Shown piece after piece: positions 1 through 13,600 of a DNA stretch of 64,000 bases. A program made the position numbers and the translations under genes. Positions within the stretch are counted from its first letter, which is position 1, and the number at the start of each line of letters is the position of its first letter. This DNA comes from Neospora caninum Liverpool (taxonomy: Eukaryota; Apicomplexa; Conoidasida; Eucoccidiorida; Sarcocystidae): positions 310,001 through 374,000 of the forward strand of contig NC_018397.1 in NCBI RefSeq assembly GCF_000208865.1. The letters run 5' to 3'. The notes beneath the pieces are model-generated. The model was not told the origin of the DNA, ran no database searches, and saw only the letters and a list, made by a program, of their open reading frames with translations.

Positions 1-3000
1 AAACTCAAATCCTAGTATGCCTTGTAACTACACCGACCACCGACCGTCCGTGTTGTGCGTCCATCGTGAAACCAGCATCAGGGCGACTGCTGGACAACAC
101 AGAACGATTATCAATTTTTGGGACGGACAGTTGCCTGTCCTGCGTCGTATGAGCCTTACTTCGGAATCAGATCCAACGAACGGACAGGAGGAATGCCCGA
201 GGAACGGCGGAAAGACAGGCCGAGCGCGGTGTGGCGTAGTGTATGTACAGCTGCTTTGGCGACAAAAAAGACGCCGCTGGAAGCAGCCGCTCCTTTCCTT
301 TGGAAACCTGCGCTGTCCCGGCGCCTTTGTCCGGCACAGGAAACGTTTTTTGAAAAAAAAGCTACCGAAGCGCAACGGCGCCGGTGCAGACGCGCAGCAA
401 CGGCCAGAAGATGGAACACAGGCCAGCTACACGGAGACGGTGCCAGGGAAGTCGACAGAACACCGAGACAACGAAGACAGAAAGGAGCCGGTCGATTGCG
501 AAAAATGTGCTAATCTGTAGGGAAACGAGCCCTCGGTTGTAGGTTTAAGACGGGAAGCCACCCCCTGTGTCCGCGAAGTCGCTCTTCTTAGGGCGATACT
601 ACGAAAAAATGCCCACCGCCTATTCCAAACAAATAATCACGCTAGTTCGTCCGTGCCAGGTCGGAGGGCGCTAATCGGGAGGAGGATCACCCCCGGCGTC
701 ACGATTCGATACACATGAAACAAAGCCCGACCTTTCTGTAAAGTACCCACAGAAGATCGGAACCGTAGAGTAACAACAAAGCAGGACAAAAACGGTGAAA
801 AAACGCCCGTAGAACAGAGATCCAACACGAGACGGCACCGAAGACAGACCGGTGCTCCGGCCCCCCGGTTTCGAATAGCAGCAGGGAAGGCAGAAGACGC
901 GCACAGTCGGGTTCAGTGGCGTCCGTTCAGGGTCTCTACCGCTTGGAGCGTTCCTTCTGTATCTGCCCAGCGAGAAATCACGGCGCTCCGGGACTAGTGC
1001 AACGGTACACACAAGACAACAGACGGGGGAGTTCCAAAAGCGATATACCGCGAACACGTTGCTACGGCGACAGCAAAAGACAAACGAAAACTGTGCCAAG
1101 AAGAAGAAAATTGAGAGCACGTCCTCTTCCCCGTCAGGGAGCGCTGCTGTGTGGTCTACTGTTTGCGAGAAGACGTGCGACAAGCTTACACGCGGGCTCG
1201 GAGATTTTGCACATGGGAGAGGAAAAAAAAAACCATCAGCTGACTGCACACGTGAGCGGAAACACGAAAACGAACAGGCTAGTGCAGACACAACAGGCAC
1301 TCGCAGATCACCAAAAGAGAACCGAATGAATCCGAACGGTGAAGCAGCGTTTTTTGCCGCCGTCGGTTCTGCCAGTTTCGCCTCTCCGGCGGTGGCCAGA
1401 TGCATGCTGGGCGCGCCTGGCTACATGATCGCAACACACCGAAGACAGCTCTGCAGTCTAGTATTTAACGCGCAGCCAAATACCCCTCGGCTGCCGTTCT
1501 AGCGCCAAAAAGCTGCACCATAAACCATTAGGTTCCAGCAAAAATGCTTCTTTGAAAGCCTCCTGGACTGCTTCTCACTCCTCGCCCCTCCGGAGAAGGG
1601 TGCGTGAAGTGAGAGTTAGTTACCAGGCGTGGTATCGAAAACGCCCACCGTTGCAGGCACCGACAGGAGCGGCGTCTTAGACGTGAGCACGACACAGAAA
1701 AAAGAACATCATGTCACTGGACATTCTTTCTTGGCACATTTGCCTCTGCATCCTACGGGTATTCCAGAGCGTCGCCAACGGTTCACCCGCTCACCTTCCC
1801 TTCTCTCTCACACGCCGCCTGGGTTCCGGTTACCGGGCCAGGGAAACAGTCGCACAACAGAGCGTTCTCGTGCTTCGAAATGGGATGCCGCTGACAGCGG
1901 GAAAATGTGTTTGGTTCTTGAAAAGCGTCTGACAAATTGCTGTTTTCCCCCTCTTAGGAAGCCGCGAGTTGCTGAGTTCATGCACACGGAGTTTCAGACG
2001 GTCGGCGGCCAAGTCAGGATGATAACGGTGGGTTGTTCGATCTAAATGTTTGCTCGTCTCAGTTGTAGCGACTGGCTACAAAGACTAGGCACTGGACAGC
2101 ATCACAGAAGGCAGCTTCTTGCTACGGTACGCTCCTCCGATGACGCGTCGAAGCGGTTTCTCGGTTTGAGGGTGAAACTGGCGTGGGAAGAGAACCCGTT
2201 ATTGACCCGTAGAGAGGAGTGTATTCAGTTTTCGATTGCACCGCTATAAACAACTGTCTCGTGAGCTGCGAAATGAAGAGGAAAGAAATTGTTCTCAAGC
2301 AAATCTAAGTCGCTCTCTCTCCCCTGACCTTAGGGAAAACAGGAATGCCGTTCCCCATGCCGCGTGTGGAGGATTAAATTCGGCCTACACTTCCGGTCAG
2401 GATCAAAGAAGTCAGCATGAATGGACAGCGAGTGGAACGCAGCTTGTGACGTCTGCCATCAAAGATATGAAATGTCTCTTTTGCAATAGCACGCGACCCC
2501 ACGCTTCTCCCCAGCAGCTATCTTCGTGTGGGCACGCTTGTGGAAAACTGTTGTCAGCTAGCGAGAGACTGCCTCTGAATTTCATCGGGGTGTTCTATTT
2601 GCCTCGCCCGTTTCCAGAGAGATGGACAAAAAAGGCCAGGACGCGGGAACAGACGGAGAATAGGCAAGTACGAGGGAGGGCGGGGAAGGCAGACAGTGAA
2701 CGGCGAACGATGAGATCGGCATTTTGCCTGCATCCAGCTATTCACAAAACGCCCATAAAACTATTGTCACTGTCTCTGTCGCGAGGAAAAACTCAATGAC
2801 CAGACATACTGCACGGGTCTCCCGTTCTTCACAGAGCTTCTTGCCTGTCCGTAAACGCCTTGGGTGGCCGACACCCCGAGATAAGCAAAGACACTGTCCC
2901 TCGATTGAGATGTGCTTTTTCTCTCTAAGAAAAGCGCCGAAATGCCTTCAAACCTGTCTCTTCGCTCTAGCGCGTGTTTTCCGCGTAAAGCCCCGAGGCG

Positions 3001-3305
3001 TGTTCCGCAGGAAAAGATAAGTTGCCGTCGTTTGTGGGCTTCGTCTAGGCCATGGCCGGCGTCCTACCCTTCTTTTTCTCTCAAAACTTTGTAGGAATGC
3101 GAGAGGATTACTTCCGCTGGGTGGTTCAGCGTGTAAGATTGTAGCACGGAAAATGGCAAGCGGCAAAAGGAATCAATCGAGAAAACTCATCCTTTGGTGG
3201 TTCTTACGAAAAAGCTCGAAAACCGTGAATGTATCCCACTCCCAACGACGCCTTACATGGGGCCCACCGACTTCCGTCTCACGTGGCCTCTCTCCCCTCC
3301 GAGGT
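1..3305. other. Intergenic / 3' flank without a supported gene
   Basis: No reading frame here shows a recognisable domain or a chain of phase-compatible exons. The longest open frames (about 190 codons) lack family motifs and overlap open frames on the other strand, as is usual in GC-rich coccidian DNA. The right-hand part should hold the 3' UTR of the minus-strand gene ending at 3306. The left end may be the flank of a gene outside the window. Confidence 0.5.
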
Positions 3306-6300
3306 CTAATCATCTTCGTCTTCCGAGAGTCCGATCATGCTGGCAAGTCTCAGTGCCATGGCCTCAGCTCTCGCCCTCCGCTCTTCGAAGGGGAGGTTCT
3401 GGCTTTCCACTCGGGCTGCTCTCAGCTGTTTGATCATAGCATCAAGTGAGTCCAAATGTGCTACATCTGTTGCCTCGCTTTCTTTCTCTCTGGAGGTTCC
3501 ACCTGGAGCCTTTCGCGCGTTTCCCATTCTTCCGGTTTTCGCCTCGCCCGCCGCGGTGACATCACAGGAAGCGGCCTCGACTCCTTTCTCGGCATGAAAC
3601 CCGGACCTCTCACTCTCTCGCTTTCCGTCTGACGCGGCCTTCACTTCCACAGAAGAGGTGCCGTCTTTCTCGCGATCTCTATGCCCTTCCTCTGCCGCGT
3701 TTCCCCCACTGCGACGTCCTGTCCGACTTTGGGTCTGGTCCCTCTCTTCTTCGACTCCTCGTTCTCCTTCGTGCGCCTCCTCCACCGCTTCTTTTCTCGC
3801 CTCCCCGTCTCCCAGCCCGGATTTGAGCCGGTGGCGGCAAACCTCTCCATTTTCGCATTGCATCGGCTCTGAGATCTCGACAGTCTTCTCTCCACTCGCC
3901 TGCTTCGCGTGACCCAGACCAGCGACGCCGCAGGACGGCGAAGGCGCCATCCGGAAAGCCGAGAACCCCGCGGGAGACTTCTTGAGTTCTGCGATCGGTT
4001 TTGTCGGCGCGCGACGCTTCAAGTTCGGCCACAGGTGACAGTGTAGCGCGTCGACGAGACGCGCCATCGCGTCGTGGGATCCCAACAGAGAAGGATGAGC
4101 AGTCGCTGAATGGCGAAACGAGGGAGAGGCCGAAGAGGCAGAAGAGACGGAAGATGAGGCAGATGAGACGGAAGAAGAGACAGGGCGGGGAGGAAGCCCC
4201 GAGGGTGGCCCGGAAGCGGCGATGGATTGCTTCTCACAGGACGACAGCGAGGAAGACGGGCGCGGCCAGGGCACACACACCCGTTCAAAGAGACAGTTGT
4301 TTTCGAAGAACAAGATCTCCGAAGGATCCTCTTCATCCGGCAGCCAGGCCCCGCGCTTGCAGACTCGCGACGCGCTCTGGAGACACCTGCGCGAATCGCC
4401 TTCTGGCGCCTCGACAGCCGCAAACAGCTTCACGGGCACGCGGGACAGCCATTCGCCGTCCGTCGCCTCTTCTGAGTCTGTCTCGTCGCCGAGGGGCGTG
4501 TAGAAGTCCGCTCGCGGGCATGCAGATGCCGCGTCTCGGCTGCCGTCGGCAGGCGTCTCGCGAGTCCCTAAGCAGTCCAGAGAACAAAACACAGCGATGC
4601 TGAGTGTTCTCGTACCACGCGAACGCAGCAGAAATGGGTTCCGGTGTAAACAAAGCCATCAAAATCTAAGCCAGCGGTCCAAGAAAAGACACGTGTTTTG
4701 TACACAAACCAAGGACCGACGCAGAGACAGACTCGCACTCGGAGGCATCCCGGAGACTGGGAGGGCCTCCCATGGGGTCACATTGCGAATCAAATGCGCT
4801 CCCGTGCGGCTCTAGACCGACAGACGGCGGAACCATTCATGCGCGCTCGATACGTCTGAACAGAGATGCAGCAGAAAGTCTCAGGAAGAAAACGCCACAG
4901 TCGTGGGGAACACGCCGAACGCTGCAAGGTATATCATATACACATCCATACTGTATTTAGATATATACGCTTGGGTGGCCGTGGTATGCGTCTCCGTGCG
5001 TACTTTGTATCAGGAGTTTCGAACGTAAATCTTTGTATCTTTGCATGTGTACGCAGAACTCCTTTTGCAGACTCACACTGAGGCACACATGGTCCGGCGG
5101 CAGAACTGAAGACGAGACGGCCTATGCATATGCATGCGTTTTGAGTTCCGTGAAGAGTTTCGGTTTCGGCTTACCCCTGCCTTTTCCGGCGTCGCCTGCC
5201 GGGGCGTTCAGACGGAACGGAGGTAGTCGGAGACAGCCTGGCAGGGGAAGCTCTGCCGTCTCGTCTTCTTCCAGGCGCACTTCTGAAGGCCACGCAGCCT
5301 GTGTATGCTCTCGAGCGTCCGGCTGTCGCTTCTTTTCGCTCCTCCCCGTCAGCTCCGCTGCGAGCAGAGAAGTGCAGAGGACGAGAAGCGCCTCGGGCGG
5401 AGCCGCGAGCTCGACGGCAGGCTCGAAGACAGCCTGCGGAGAAGTGATAGTCGAGGCGCGAAGAAAAGCAAAGGCCGAGGTCGGAGAAGAGACAGAAGCG
5501 GGCAGCGAGGAGGAAGAAGGCGAGACTGAAGACAGCGAAGAAGGCGAAGAGGGCTGAGACAGCGTCGAAGGCGTCGCACCCGATGCATGGAACAGAGCGC
5601 GTTGCTGGCCATCTTTGAGAGGCCCCCGACCTTTGCAAGAGACAGAAGAGACAGCGTCTCGATCGGCAAAGCAGCGTGGAGGCGAGGCTCCACGGGAGAG
5701 GCACTGACACACCACACGAACAGGCGCGTCGTAGTACTTTGTCTGCATGATCACCCCCTGGAAGGGCGACTCTATGAAGGTGGAGCTGGAGTGCCCAGAC
5801 CTCGGTTTTTCGCGTCGCTCTTCTAGAGGCGTGCCGAGTCGATGGAGGAGATCACGGAGGAAACGATGGGCTGGCGGCTCCGAAAAGTGAAACGCCTGCT
5901 CGGGTTCGCCGTCCTTCCCGATCGCTTCGCTTTCCGCCTCTGTCGCGTCTCCTGTCCTCTGTGCTTCGCCTTGCTCGGCCGCCCGCCCCGCAGCTGTCTC
6001 CCTCTCTCTCCCCGCTCCGTCTCCGCTGCAGAGCTCCTCAGAGAGAACAAGCACCAGCAGGACGGGGGCGTGCTCGAGATCTTCAGCCTTCGCAGTCAAG
6101 TCACCTTTTGCCCGGCTTGCCTCTCCAGTGCACGAGGAACTGGGCGTGGAAGAAGACGAAGAAGAGAGAGAGGAAGAAGAGAGAGGAGAGGAAGAAGAGA
6201 GAGAGGAAGAAGAGAGAGGAGAGGAAGAAGAGAGAGAGGAAGAAGAGAGAGAGGAAGAAGGGAGAGGAGAGGAAGAAGAGAGAGGGGAAGAGAGAGACGA

Positions 6301-6414
6301 ACGGGGTGCCGGAGAGACGAACGGGCACTCATCATTCTGAGAGGAGGGGTGAGGAGACAGGTCGTGTGAGTCCTGTGCGGAAGTGGTGAGAGAGACATCC
6401 ATTTTCCTGTTCAT
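3306..6414 (-). CDS. AAGAB: AAGAB/p34-like alpha- and gamma-adaptin-binding protein (AP complex assembly chaperone)
   Basis: Two exons, 6414-5175 and 4567-3306 (minus), give about 833 aa. The donor (AGGG|GTAAGC) and acceptor (TGCTTAG|GG) are both phase 1, so the 607-bp intron preserves frame. Family landmarks appear in order: a KYY-containing strand (QTKYYDAPVRVVCQ) of the G-like domain, a short hydrophobic strand (EALLVLCTSLL), the end of that domain (MARLVDALHCHLWPNLK), and a C-terminal helix (LPFEERRARAEAMALRLA) followed by an acidic end. In animals AAGAB stabilises adaptin large and small chains during assembly of AP1 and AP2 clathrin adaptors. The animal protein is about 315 aa; the excess here is Ser-rich (5920-6310 region) and charged linker sequence. 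The ATG at 6414 is the first in frame; an upstream TTG was not used. It is divergent from the USP gene. Family assignment is firm; function is inferred. Confidence 0.82.
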
Positions 6415-7682
6415 GCGAGAGAGAAAATCCGGAGAGAAAGGCCGCGAAGGACTGCGGCGGAGACCCGTTTTTGCTGCCAAATACTGCTCTGTTTCGACGT
6501 GTGTTTCCTGTGGATCTGCCGTGAGCGGTCAAAAAGCAAAAGATACAGGAGAGCGAAAGGACAAGGCATAGCAGAGCGAGAAAAAAAGGAACACGGAAGA
6601 AAAGAGCGCAAGACCGAGAATGAGAACAAGCAGAAAGAAAAGGGATGCAAGGAGAGGAAAGGGCCAGGTTCTGTGACGCACACTCTCTTCTTCGACGGGC
6701 ACGTCGAGTTTGTGATGCCTGACGTTCCTTTCTTTGCTCGAAAAATATTTTTGTACACTAGATTACACCACAGAAGGTGACCATGGAAAAGGAGAGAGAC
6801 AGAAAGAGAAAGAGAGAGAAAAGAGGGAGAAGAAAAGCGGAGAAAAACGGGGGGCAGGGGGGGGGGGGGCCAGACGTCTCAGCAGACCGCTGGCGAAGAG
6901 GGAGATTGTGTGTCGCGGCCACGCACATATCGCCCTCCTAGGACGTATGGCCCTCTTTACATTGCCTGTTTCTCAAGTGCGGAAACCGAAAATAAAGCAA
7001 AGAGAAAAGGAAAACGATGGAAGCAGGTTGCTGTCGTTTCGAGGCGGGATGCGACCCGTGGGTGCTTGCATCTCCTGCAACGCTCGTCTCGGTTTTCAAA
7101 TCGGAAAAGCGGCCTTTGAGTGGGCCACAAACTCTTCTTTCCGCATCTCCCGCTCTTCGTTCTTCCTGTATCTTTGTGTTGTCTTTCCGGTGTTCTCTCT
7201 TCTTTCTAGTCTTCACTAAGTTTTCCTTTTCTCCCGAGGACTGCACACCACCCGATTGAAACGGCCGCCGACTTTCCCGGGGGGTTGTCTTGCCAGCCCC
7301 CCTTTTTCCAACCTGGTTCCTCCCGCGTTTTTCCTTTACTGTCTCCTTCTCTTCTTCTCTCGTTCTCTCCTTCTTTCTCATTTCTCCGTCTCTTCTCTCT
7401 TTTCTCTTTCGTCTCTTCTCTTCCGTCTCTTGTGCGCTTCCCTGTTCTTCTCACTGTCCCGCGTTCCCGCCTTCCGCTCTCGGTGCACGCTTCTCGTGTC
7501 TCTCTCTCTCTCAGCCTTTTAAAGGAACCTGGGGAAGCGTCGGTCTTTTCTGCTCCTGGCTTTCCGTTCTCTTGCCTCATCTCGCGTTTTTCCTTTTCCT
7601 TCCATCTCCTCGCTCTCTTCTGTTGTCTCTTCTCAATGCTGCCGGCGCCTGTGCGTCTGTCTTCACGCATTGCTTCTTCGAG
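6415..7682. promoter_or_regulatory. Shared divergent promoter/5'-UTR region between the AAGAB-like and USP genes
   Basis: About 1.27 kb separates the two divergent start codons. The strand composition is strongly biased: purine-rich on + from 6540 to 6890, then pyrimidine-rich from 7290 to 7640, which suits the 5' leaders of the two transcripts. A run of 13 G occupies 6857-6869, with six more G at 6849-6854. No TATA box is evident, as expected for these parasites. Confidence 0.45.
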
Positions 7683-10600
7683 ATGGAAGAAAGCGACGAC
7701 TTCATCGTCCTCGGCCCCGCTGAGGAGAACGCGAACTGCCTGCCGTGGAGAACTTCAGGACACAGAGAAAAACCCCTCTTCTCTTCCTCTTCCTCTTCTT
7801 TCTCTTCCTTCGCTGTCGGGCGCGAGGCGACGGTCTTGGCACGCATATGGCGCCGACGGCTGAAGGCGCCGCGCTGCTCTCCTCAGCAGCCAGAAGGCGA
7901 AGGGAGAAAGGCGAGGAGTGAAGAAGACGGAAAACACGAAGCGGACAGAGACCAAGGCGAGGATGCGAAAGAAGAACTGAGTGAGGGAACGGGTGACGAA
8001 TGGGAACCGAGAGGCGGCGAGCATCGTTTGCTTCTTCTTCGAGGAAAGTTGAAGGGGCCTTCTCTGGACGGCATTACACCGACTCGCGAACTTCACTTGA
8101 AGGTAAGGAAAAGGCGTCTTTGCATGCGTCTTTCACACCCGAACTTCCGAAAAAGGCTAAAAAAACCCTCAGCCAGCCCCATGCCACGCTCAGAGGTAAA
8201 AAGGAGAGGAAGCGCACCCGTGCGGTTCCCGAGGAATGCGAACTAGGATCTCCGCTGCCTTTTTTCTCTCGCGACTCAACACACTCGCCTCGTTCGCTTC
8301 TTCGCACTCTCCTCCTGCGTGCTTCCCGTCTGTTTTTAAATTCCACGTCCCTCCGGGTGTCGCTGTCTTTGTGGGCAAGGCGTTTTCGTGTCTTCCGCTC
8401 TTTTCCCGCGCTCTCGTGAAAACTTTTCCGTTCGGCCTTCTCTGCGCTTCTCGTGTGAATCGCTTCAGGAGTTCTGGGCAGACGAGCAATGCGTGCATTT
8501 TCTGGCCTTCCTGCCTCCCAACAGCGTCATGCTCTGTAACCTCGATTTCAAACTCCAGCTCCTCTGTGCCTCGGATGCTGCCGCCGACAAAATCCTCACC
8601 CTCACACGGCGTCCTCCATCTTCTTTTTCTTCATCCTCTTCTTTTTCTCCATCCTTTCCTTCCTCTTCATCATCTTCTTCCTCTTCATCATCTTCTTCCT
8701 CTTCATCATCTTCTTCCTCTTCATCATCTTCTTCCTCTTCATCATATTCTTCCTCTTCATCATCTTCTTCCTCTTCATCATCTTCTTCCACTTCATCTTC
8801 TTCCTCTTCTTCCTATTCGTGCTCGGATAACGATGAGGAAGTGTGTAGCGTTGTTGAGATTTTTCCTGTGGTGGGGGGTGAAACAGAGGCGACAGAAGGC
8901 GAGAGCGGACGCGAAAAGACCGAGGGAGAAGAGGGAGATAGACGAGGAGAGACGGGCGGCCGGGGAGCGAGGAAGAGGAAGCTCTTGCGCCCCTCGCCTT
9001 CGGATGGAGACGACGCAGAGGACGCACCAGCCTCCCCAGGTAGGCTGTTGCGATGTCATGCCTGGTGTATCAGATGCGCCTCCGGGTCTTTCTCTTCAAA
9101 TCGTTTTCTTTCTCGTCTTGGCTGCGGAGTTGGAAAATCGCCGCCCACATTCTGGGTTGAGTGCTTCGCAAAGGAGAAGAAAGTCGCGGGGCCTCGCCAG
9201 AAGAAGCTTACAATCCTGACTGAGGGATACCCGCGTCTCGACTTGAGTTTCCTCTTTGGTGTTCTCGTTTTCTCGTTTTCACGCTCTCTCTCCTGTTTTC
9301 GCGAAGCTTTGTCAAGGTCAGAGGGCGGGATGAAAAACCGACAAACAGAATCTCCTGTTCTTCCACGCGGCCTTGGCAGCGAATCGTCCAGTTTGTCGCA
9401 CAAACGTGGCGAGTCGTGACTCGTGTGAGAAACGGGCCGCCTCTGTTCGCTCTTCCGCAACGCTCCGCGGCTCCTCTTGTCTTTGCCTGTCTCTGCGCCA
9501 CGCTTTCCAGAAAAGAAGCGAACGCGACCAAGTACTGCATCTCCACTGCTTTCACCCTTTTCGTCTTCCTCGACAGCTCAATTTCCCTCTTCTTCGTCCT
9601 CTTCTTCGTCTCCTTGCTACCCTGTCTCTTCTGTGTTCACATGTTCTTCTCCAAGCTCTGAGATTCCGGTTAAGGCGGACGTAAGCAGCCTCGCCCTCCA
9701 GGACACTGCAGAGCTTCGCCCCCAAGGCGAGCGTCCAGGGTGCGGAGGCGACAGGCAGGAGAGAGGAACGAAAGCCCACAAGGGACCAAGTCGAACCGAG
9801 GGTGAATCTTCTCTAGACAGGAAGTGCAACATCCTGGTAATTGACAGTGGAGATGAACACGTGCCTCCAGTTTGTAACAGTGACAAGAACGAGAGACACT
9901 CCAATGAGAGCTGCTCATCTTCTCTCTCTTCCGCTTCTCTCTCTGCCTCTTCCTCGCAATCTTCGGTTCCGTCCTCTTCTCTCTCTTCCTCTTCCTCGCA
10001 GGCTTCGGTTTCTTCTCTCCTTGCGCCGTCTGCTTCTGACGCTCAGTGTCGTCTCTCTGCTTCCGCGTCTTCTCCCGTCTGTGCGCCTCCCTCGCCTTCC
10101 TCTCTTTCTGGCTACAGGGGCCTCAGCGCGTCTTTCCGTCCTCGGCGCGCCTTCGTTTCGCATTTCGCATGCACAGAGCGAAGCGCAGCGGGGCGTAGCG
10201 GGCTGAAGAATCTGGGAAACACGTGCTACATGAATGCGGTCATTCGTCTCCTTGTTTCCGCACACGACCTCACGCTCTCGCTGTTCTTTTTCGCCAAGGT
10301 GAGATCCTCTCTGCGAACCTCAGGCTGCCACAAAACGCGCCCTCAGTCGGCTCCTCTCTCTGACCTGTCGATGGACGCGACCTACAAGGCGCATGCGACA
10401 AGCGCATGCATGCAACTGGCGCCGTTGTTTTTTCTACATACGCTTATATATATCTATATCTTCATATGTATGTGCATATGGTTTCGCTACACCTATCGGC
10501 TTATTTATATCACCTCAAGGTATGCATGCAAAACCGCGGAGGGTTTCACACGTGCGTCCCTGGTCTCCGCAGCTGGCTTCCTAGCCCTTTATCCATCCGC

Positions 10601-13600
10601 ATCTCTACGTACATGCACGTGTTTTCTGTCTATCTCTGCCTCTGTTTCCTTTCCCGCTCTCTATCTATACATATAACATATATATACGTATATATATATA
10701 TATATACATACATATGTACCCATATATTTATATATGTGTGTAATCTAACTGTGTATCTTTAATGCACTCGGTCTGTCTATATCTCCACACACGTCTGTCT
10801 CTCCGCTTTTTACGCTTTTTCCGTCGATGCATACGTATCTCTTTACATCTCGCAGTGCACGTGCATGTTTTGTCAGTTTTTCGGCAGGCCCCGAAGCGAC
10901 TGGGGCTCCGAGGCTTCGTCTGCTTGCGCGGCGCTTGAGAAGCGACAGCTAGTTGCCAAGTTCTTTCCTCGCGGGCCGAGCGTGGTTCCACATCGGCCGC
11001 TTTTCAACGCCTACCTCAGCCTGGCCTTCCGTCTCCTTTCGGGAGACTGGAACGCAGCCGTCAATCCCGGCCATCTAAAAAAGTGCATCGATGCGTCGCT
11101 TCCGCTCTTTGTCGGAAACCAGCAACAGGTGAGCAAGATGCAAAACGAAAGAAAAGCCCTCCAGGGGCCGCCGCGGTAGTCCGACTCCCCACACTTTCTG
11201 ACGCCTCGGAGACGATGGGGCGTTGCCTCTTGCGACTGACGTCCCCCCCCCCCCCNNNNNNNNNNNNNNNNNNNNNNNNNNNNNNNNNNNNNNNNNNNNN
11301 NNNNNNNNNNNNNNNNNNNNNNNNNNNNNNNNNNNNNNNNNNNNNNNNNNNNNNNTTCTGTCCACTGAGTTTCCCAGAGCTCCACTGACGGGACCATTTC
11401 TCTCTCTCTGTCGAGCGCTCTTCGAGGGCGCAGATCTGCCGGAGTGCGTGCCGGTTTTTTCACGTGCATGCAAGTCTCTCTGCAGATGTTTCTCGGGTTG
11501 CGGGGGGCGAGGAGATCGCGACCGCTTCGCCGCTCGAAAAGAGACATAGCGGGAAGGTTCTGCGTTCCGTGGCTTTTTCAGGACGCCCACGAATTTCTGT
11601 GCATGCTGCTCGAGGCTCTGGACGCCGAAGTGTCTTCGTATCTATCGGAGAAACGACAGGAACTGCTTCGTCTCTTTGGCAAGGACGCACGGGCTCTGTC
11701 GCCGTCCGGCGGGGGCAGTCCCGCGTCCACAGTTGTTTCTCGGCTTTCCTCAGGGACAAAGCTCGAGGCGGAAAGAGCCCAGACGAGCGGAGAACGCGAG
11801 AGGGGAGACGCAGAGAAGTCCCCAAAGAAGGAGACGGCGAGAGAAGAGTGGAAAGACGCCGCGGCGGAGGCGGCGGACGCCGAGAAAGAGAACCACGCGG
11901 ACGGCAACGCAGCGAGCGGGGTCTGTGGAACTCAGCTCTGTGCCGAGTCGCGACGCATGCAAGAGGGAAACAAAACGAAGTTTCCTGCGCAAAAAGCCTC
12001 TCTGGAAGGACACGGCGCGGCGCAGGGAAAAGCGAGAGAAGAAAGAGAAGCAGCCAGAGAAGATCGGCCACGAGAGGGGGGAGAAGAGCGGGAGAAGTTC
12101 CAGGGAGAAGGAGAACGCGGCTACAAAGAAAGTGACGAACGAAAAGGCCAAAAGAAATTCGTGCAAGGCCCGGTCGCGCATTTGATGGGAGAGAAACTCC
12201 CGGCAACGCCTTTTTCGGAGTACTTTGAGATGACATTAAAACAAATCATTCAGTGTACATCCTGCCTGCACAGGTGAGCCCCGTTCCCCGTTTCTGAGGA
12301 ACGAAGACCACGGATCTGCGCCTAAGAACGCTCGCCTCTCATCGCGATTCTGTGATGTCGATTTCGCTTTCCGTGTTCCCGCGTTCACTACCTTGCTCTT
12401 TCTTCTCTTTCCGCCTCTGATTTTTCTCTCGTCTCGTCATGGCATGGTGTTTGACCGTTTTTACGCAGCAGAGAAGGCGCGCTTTTCAAGTGCTCGCGCG
12501 CCCTCTTCGACTCTGTCCTTTCGCTGTGCTCCGTCGTTCGTCTTTTCTGCGCGTTCTTTCTCGGGTTGCTTCTTGAAACTCCTCTGCATCCGTCCTGTCG
12601 CGTGCTTTCTGCCCAGGCGCGTTCGCTTCGAAGTACAGCGCTGTCTCTCACTGGACATCACGCCGCCCACGCGAATATCTCTCGAAAATTTCGAAGCAGA
12701 ACCACTCGCTTCTTCCTTCTCGCCACGCGCCTCTTCTTCTCACCCCTCTTCGTCTTCGTTGTCTTCCCTGTCTCCTGCGGGGCGCCTGCTGATGCTTCCG
12801 CATCCTTCTCTGGGAGATTTGTTGCGCTCTTTTTTCTCGTCGGCGACGCTCGACTACAGATGTGAAGAGCGAGGCTGTGCAGGGCGGCAAGTCCAGAAAA
12901 TCTACCGGATTTGCTCGCCGCCGAAAGTGTTGCTTCTCCACCTGAAGCGGTTCATGACGCGGTCGCAGCTGCGCGACTACAAGGAGAGACTTCGCCGGGA
13001 GTTGCTGAGGGCGGGGGAAAAAGCGGTCGGCGGATGCGAGAGAGAAACGGATGAATCGGAGCGGGGCGGGGCGGGGCACAGCGAGGATCGCTCCGCTGTG
13101 ATGAAGCCGGAGAAAGACGCCTTCGACGAACAGTCTCTGCGCCTCGAGAAGGCGAAGCTGAAGGTGAGAGTCCCTCTCCGTCTCACGCTGCGGAATTTCC
13201 TCGCCCGAGGCGGAGCGAGGGCGAGGAAGCCCCAAACGCGGGAAAAGTGCGAGAGAGAAGAGAGCTCGCCGAGGTCAAGGGCCGTCTTCCAGGGAATGGA
13301 GAAACCTATGCGAGAAACATTCGAGGAACAGCAAGCTCAACCAGGACGAGAAGACAGAGGGGGAGAAGAGAGAAGGGGAGGCGAGAGAAAAGAGGGAAAC
13401 GCGAGCGACATGCGAGAGAAGGAAAATGTACATGGACGCCAGGGAGAAGGAGAGGAAGAGAAGGAAGAGGAAGGGAAGCACGGAGATGCGAACCATGCTA
13501 GGCAAGAAGCAGAGACACCTGATCAGACCATATATCGTCTCAAGGCCTTTGTGGCCCATCGCGGCAACTCCCCCGACAGTGGGCATTACGTCTGCTATTC

